Assembly: GCA_903901975.1 (NCBI GenBank)
Contig: CAIUTB010000125.1
Span: 1-63,988 of the forward strand
Length of the DNA stretch: 63,988 bases
Source of the DNA: an uncultured Bacteroidales bacterium
GTDB taxonomy: Bacteria > Bacteroidota > Bacteroidia > Bacteroidales > Paludibacteraceae
Direction of reading: 5' to 3'
Shown piece after piece: positions 60,955-63,988 of this stretch (position 1 is its first letter; each line of letters opens with the position of its first letter). Both the position numbers and the translations under genes were made by a program. The notes beneath the pieces were generated by a model. That model had not been told where the DNA came from. It made no database searches and worked only from the letters and a program-made list of their open reading frames with translations.

Positions 60955-63759
60955 TTACTTTTTACTCTCTGGATATAACACTAAACGGGCATAATTTGTT
61001 CCAAAAATTTTCTTTGCAAATTGTTGTAAATCTTTCGATGACAATTGCTCAATTTGCTTGATTTCATCTTTCCCATCAGTGGTTTTAATCCCATTTGCTG
61101 TATTGATTGTCAGTTTATTTACCCAATACGAATTGTTTTTCAGATTTATTTCCAGTTCATTTTTCTGTGCAAGTTTCACTTTAGTTAAATTTGTATCTTC
61201 CACACCGCCCACTTTGACTTTTTCTATTTCTTCCAATGCAGCAGCAATAAGGGTTTCCACATTTTCGGGAGCACATTGAAAAGTGATTTGTTCTACATAA
61301 TTCTCGTAGGGATTATGCACAAACCGGCCACTCGACCGAACTCCATAAACGCCGCTTTTTTTCTCTCTCAGATTCTCCGTAAACTTAATCGTCAGTACAT
61401 CATTCAGGGATTTAAGCAGAAATTCATCTTTGGAGCTAAACTTAATGGCATTGCTAAAAGTCAGGTTCACATTGCTTTTTGAATCTGTTCCTTTATAGAA
61501 AACTTTCTCTACTTTCCCTTTTGGAGGACGAATGCCCAGATCTTTTGGTTTTTCGCGTTGGGAAGTTGCAGGCAAACTGGCAATATAAGTTTGCAAAAGT
61601 ACTTTGATTTTTTCTACTTCGAATGAACCTACTATCACAAAAACAAAATCAGCTGCATTAGCAAAACGTTGATGGAAAATATCGAGCGATTTTTGGATAT
61701 TTACTTTATCTAAATCAGCCGTTTCGGGGAAACCACCACCTCGTGGATTATTACACGATAAGGTCCGTGAAACCTGATCTTCGAAGTATTTCTGAGGATT
61801 CAGTCTCAAGGTTGACAATCCTGATTTCGTCTTCTTGATAAAGGTTTTAAAGACTGTACTGTCAATCCGGGCTTGAGTAAAATACAAATTCGTCAGTTGA
61901 AGAAAAGTCTCTAAATCTTTGAGATTTGTTTTTCCGCTAAGTCCCTCGCTTGTAGCATTCAGAAATGGTGATACCCCTACTTCTCTTCCAATAAATGCTT
62001 TCACTTTATCGCTTTTCGACAAATTTGCTATACCACTTTCGCTTACCAGTGCCGAAGAATATATGGCTGAAAAGAAATCAGCATCGGCGCATAAACTATG
62101 ACCACCTTTACTGTAGGCTATAAACTGAATTTCGTTGTTTTTGAAATCAGTAGGTTTTAGCAGCACTTTTGCACCATTGGATAATGTAAGGGTAGTCAGA
62201 TTTATTGATTCATTTTTTTCTTCCTTCGCGATACTTCCCGCAAGCGGTTTTTGACCTGGCCATTCAAAGGCAATAGTTTTATCTTCTTTTGCTATCAATT
62301 CTGTTTTAGGAATCTGATTCACAATAGTACGCAAGTTGTCTTCGGTTGGCATTTTAATTCCCTCTTTTTCGGGACCTGTAACCACAATAACACGGTTTGA
62401 ATCGGTCAGAAAAGCATTATCAAAACTGTTTACATCTTTTAGCGTAATCGATGGCAGTTGGTTTTTAGTAAATTCATATTCGAAAGGAACACCCGGAATA
62501 GGTTCCTTATTCAGGAAATTTCGTACAAGTTCAGAAGCATATCCATCGGATTCAGATTTTCCCCGTTCGTTATACACGTGGTCGTATTTGTTCAAAATCC
62601 CCTTCTTCGCACGTTCCAGTTCCGATTCCGTAAATCCAAATCGTTTAACCCGTTCAACTTCTTCTAACATGGCTTTCAAGCCTTTTTCCACACCATCCGA
62701 ACTCACCCGGGCAGTTACACTAAATGCATCTTTGTTTCTGGCGATAGCCTGATAACCTGCTTTTGCAGAAATATAGGGTGGATTAGCCGAACGACCAAGT
62801 TCTCCAAAACGTTCGTTTAAAATTAAATGATAGAGCTGTTCAACTATAAATCCCCGATAATCAGCAAGAGTAGATTCGTCGGTATGACCGGTTTTTGAAT
62901 AAAACATGATTTGAGTTTGTGTTGCTTCTTTATCGGTGCTGATAGAGTAGAATGTGGAAGCATGATCCGGCACATCAAATGTTGGACGAGGGCGCTCAGT
63001 GGTTCGGGTAGGAATCGTGTTAAAGTGATCCTTAATCTTTTGTTCGTATTTGTCAACATCAATATCACCAACTACAATTACAGCCATTAAATCTGGCCGA
63101 TACCAGTCAGCATAATAGCGTCGAATAGTTTCAGGTTTGAAACTTTCAATTATTTCCTTTTTGCCTATTGGTAAACGTTGTGCATATTGCGAGTTATGAA
63201 ATATTACCGGATAATATTTGTCCTGCAAGCGTTGGTTAGCTCCCCGACCAATTCGCCATTCTTCGGTTATAACACCTCGTTCACTCTCAATTTCTTTAGG
63301 GTCGAAAGATACATTATGCGCCCAGTCTTCGAGTACTAATAAGGCTTTATCAACCACTTCGTCTTTATCGGTGGGTACCAAAAGACGATAAACAGTTTCA
63401 TTAAAACTCGTATAGGCATTCAAATCTTTCCCAAATTTGATACCTACCGATTGTAGATAACTAATCAATTCATTTTTATCAAAATGCTTTGTTCCGTTAA
63501 AACACATATGCTCAGTGAAATGTGCCAACCCACGCTGATCTTCATCTTCCAGAATTGATCCGGCATTGATTGCTAAACGCATTTCAACACGGTCTTTCGG
63601 CAAATTGTTCTTTCGTAGATAATAAGTTAATCCGTTTGGAAGTTTACCGACTCTAATGTTTTTATCAACCGAAAGTTTATCACTCAGATTATACTCTTGT
63701 GCTATGCCTGAGAAAGAAATTCCAAAGCAAAAAATGATTATGAATTTGATTAATCTCAT
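60955..63759 (-). CDS. M16 (insulinase/pitrilysin-type) zinc peptidase, PqqL-like
   Basis: The 934-residue exported protein (signal to GIAQ) contains two M16 halves. The N-terminal half has the inverted zinc motif HFTEH (His80, Glu83, His84) and the third ligand region in EIESERGVITEEWR. The C-terminal half lacks the motif, as expected, and has the usual substrate-channel region (YKGTDSKSNVNLTFSNAIKF, GVYGVRSSGRF). M16 enzymes digest peptides held in a closed chamber. It is the first gene of the nine-gene tandem array and starts 229 bases from the window edge. Confidence 0.94.
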   Translation of the reverse strand: MRLIKFIIIFCFGISFSGIAQEYNLSDKLSVDKNIRVGKLPNGLTYYLRKNNLPKDRVEMRLAINAGSILEDEDQRGLAHFTEHMCFNGTKHFDKNELISYLQSVGIKFGKDLNAYTSFNETVYRLLVPTDKDEVVDKALLVLEDWAHNVSFDPKEIESERGVITEEWRIGRGANQRLQDKYYPVIFHNSQYAQRLPIGKKEIIESFKPETIRRYYADWYRPDLMAVIVVGDIDVDKYEQKIKDHFNTIPTRTTERPRPTFDVPDHASTFYSISTDKEATQTQIMFYSKTGHTDESTLADYRGFIVEQLYHLILNERFGELGRSANPPYISAKAGYQAIARNKDAFSVTARVSSDGVEKGLKAMLEEVERVKRFGFTESELERAKKGILNKYDHVYNERGKSESDGYASELVRNFLNKEPIPGVPFEYEFTKNQLPSITLKDVNSFDNAFLTDSNRVIVVTGPEKEGIKMPTEDNLRTIVNQIPKTELIAKEDKTIAFEWPGQKPLAGSIAKEEKNESINLTTLTLSNGAKVLLKPTDFKNNEIQFIAYSKGGHSLCADADFFSAIYSSALVSESGIANLSKSDKVKAFIGREVGVSPFLNATSEGLSGKTNLKDLETFLQLTNLYFTQARIDSTVFKTFIKKTKSGLSTLRLNPQKYFEDQVSRTLSCNNPRGGGFPETADLDKVNIQKSLDIFHQRFANAADFVFVIVGSFEVEKIKVLLQTYIASLPATSQREKPKDLGIRPPKGKVEKVFYKGTDSKSNVNLTFSNAIKFSSKDEFLLKSLNDVLTIKFTENLREKKSGVYGVRSSGRFVHNPYENYVEQITFQCAPENVETLIAAALEEIEKVKVGGVEDTNLTKVKLAQKNELEINLKNNSYWVNKLTINTANGIKTTDGKDEIKQIEQLSSKDLQQFAKKIFGTNYARLVLYPESKK

Positions 63760-63969
63760 GTTCTTATCTTTTTAATTATGAATTAATTACCCGATGGAAA
63801 TGAAAGAATCAGATTCATCGATTGATGTTTTTTTATTAAAATTCTACAAGGTCGAAACAGACCTGAATTATCAATGTTGTCTACTAAACTTTATATATTT
63901 TGTTTTTGGGAGAAATTTCTCACTTCGTTCGAAATGACAGATTATTTTATGTTTTCATGAGGAGGTTGG

Positions 63970-63988
63970 TTGGGGGGGAATCCCCCAA
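63970..63988. repeat. GC-rich palindrome at the window edge
   Basis: TTGGGGG (63970-63976) and CCCCCAA (63982-63988) pair around five bases. It resembles the dispersed GC-rich repeats but is cut by the window end. No gene was seen in 63760-63969. Confidence 0.45.

Noticed and set aside
1-63988. CRISPR array, prophage, intact insertion sequence or antiphage island
   Set aside because: No regularly spaced direct repeats, no integrase or transposase frames and no phage structural genes were seen on either strand.

Overview
The window looks like chromosomal DNA of a member of the Bacteroidota, most likely Bacteroidales. The evidence is the gene content: SusC/SusD and other TonB-linked receptors, type IX secretion (T9SS) C-terminal sorting domains, a hybrid two-component regulator fragment, an S46 dipeptidyl-peptidase, the long form of IspG, and a tmRNA with the tag GENSYALAA. 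The promoters agree: several are TTTG-N20-TAnnTTTG, the Bacteroidetes housekeeping type. The DNA is AT-rich and mostly chromosomal housekeeping, with accessory patches. No rRNA, tRNA, CRISPR array or intact insertion sequence was seen.

Layout. 1-6.7 kb: a cut-off gene end, a secreted lipoprotein, a pentapeptide-repeat protein, a T9SS-exported DUF1566 protein, an SPFH protein, Ogt, and a secreted protein with a Met/Gly-rich tail. 6.7-14 kb: a menaquinone operon on the minus strand, read as hotdog thioesterase-menF-menD-menB-menA-menC-menE; menH is absent. 14-24.4 kb: a polyprenyl-phosphate sugar transferase, TsaC, RecJ, an AT-rich orphan pair, a block of non-coding repeats, an AI-2E family exporter, Tdk, RsmI, a coiled-coil lipoprotein and a YjjG-type phosphatase. 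24.5-30.4 kb: a SusC-SusD-DUF1735 uptake operon. 30.9-41.3 kb: an AddA-like helicase-nuclease, a 45-residue lipoprotein, a SUI1 factor, a TrmH-family methyltransferase, an S41 peptidase, an outer-membrane protein, IspG and a SulP transporter. 41.3-44.1 kb: a coiled-coil protein, ZapA, a possible 6S-like RNA, RNase Y and tmRNA.

Right after tmRNA lies a deletion scar. A 31-residue GH3 beta-glucosidase C-terminus (minus) meets a hybrid two-component regulator that has lost everything before its receiver domain (plus). Both are cut at the same few bases, which fits a collapsed polysaccharide-utilisation locus.

45.0-63.8 kb is the most interesting region. Nine minus-strand genes run in tandem: an M16 peptidase, an FMN-binding protein with a perfect covalent flavinylation motif, two T9SS-exported proteins (one a beta-helix), a TonB-dependent receptor, a DUF4876 lipoprotein, a DUF6850-type barrel, an HExxHxxGxxH metalloprotease and an S46 peptidase with a changed histidine motif. 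I infer an envelope system that digests protein ligands, imports a product through the TonB receptor, and may include a redox step.

A family of short GC-rich palindromic repeats (core CCCCTAACCCCTAAAGGGG) is scattered through the window. Three times it occurs as head-to-head inverted pairs, and in several places it supplies the end of a protein or a stop codon of a neighbouring gene.
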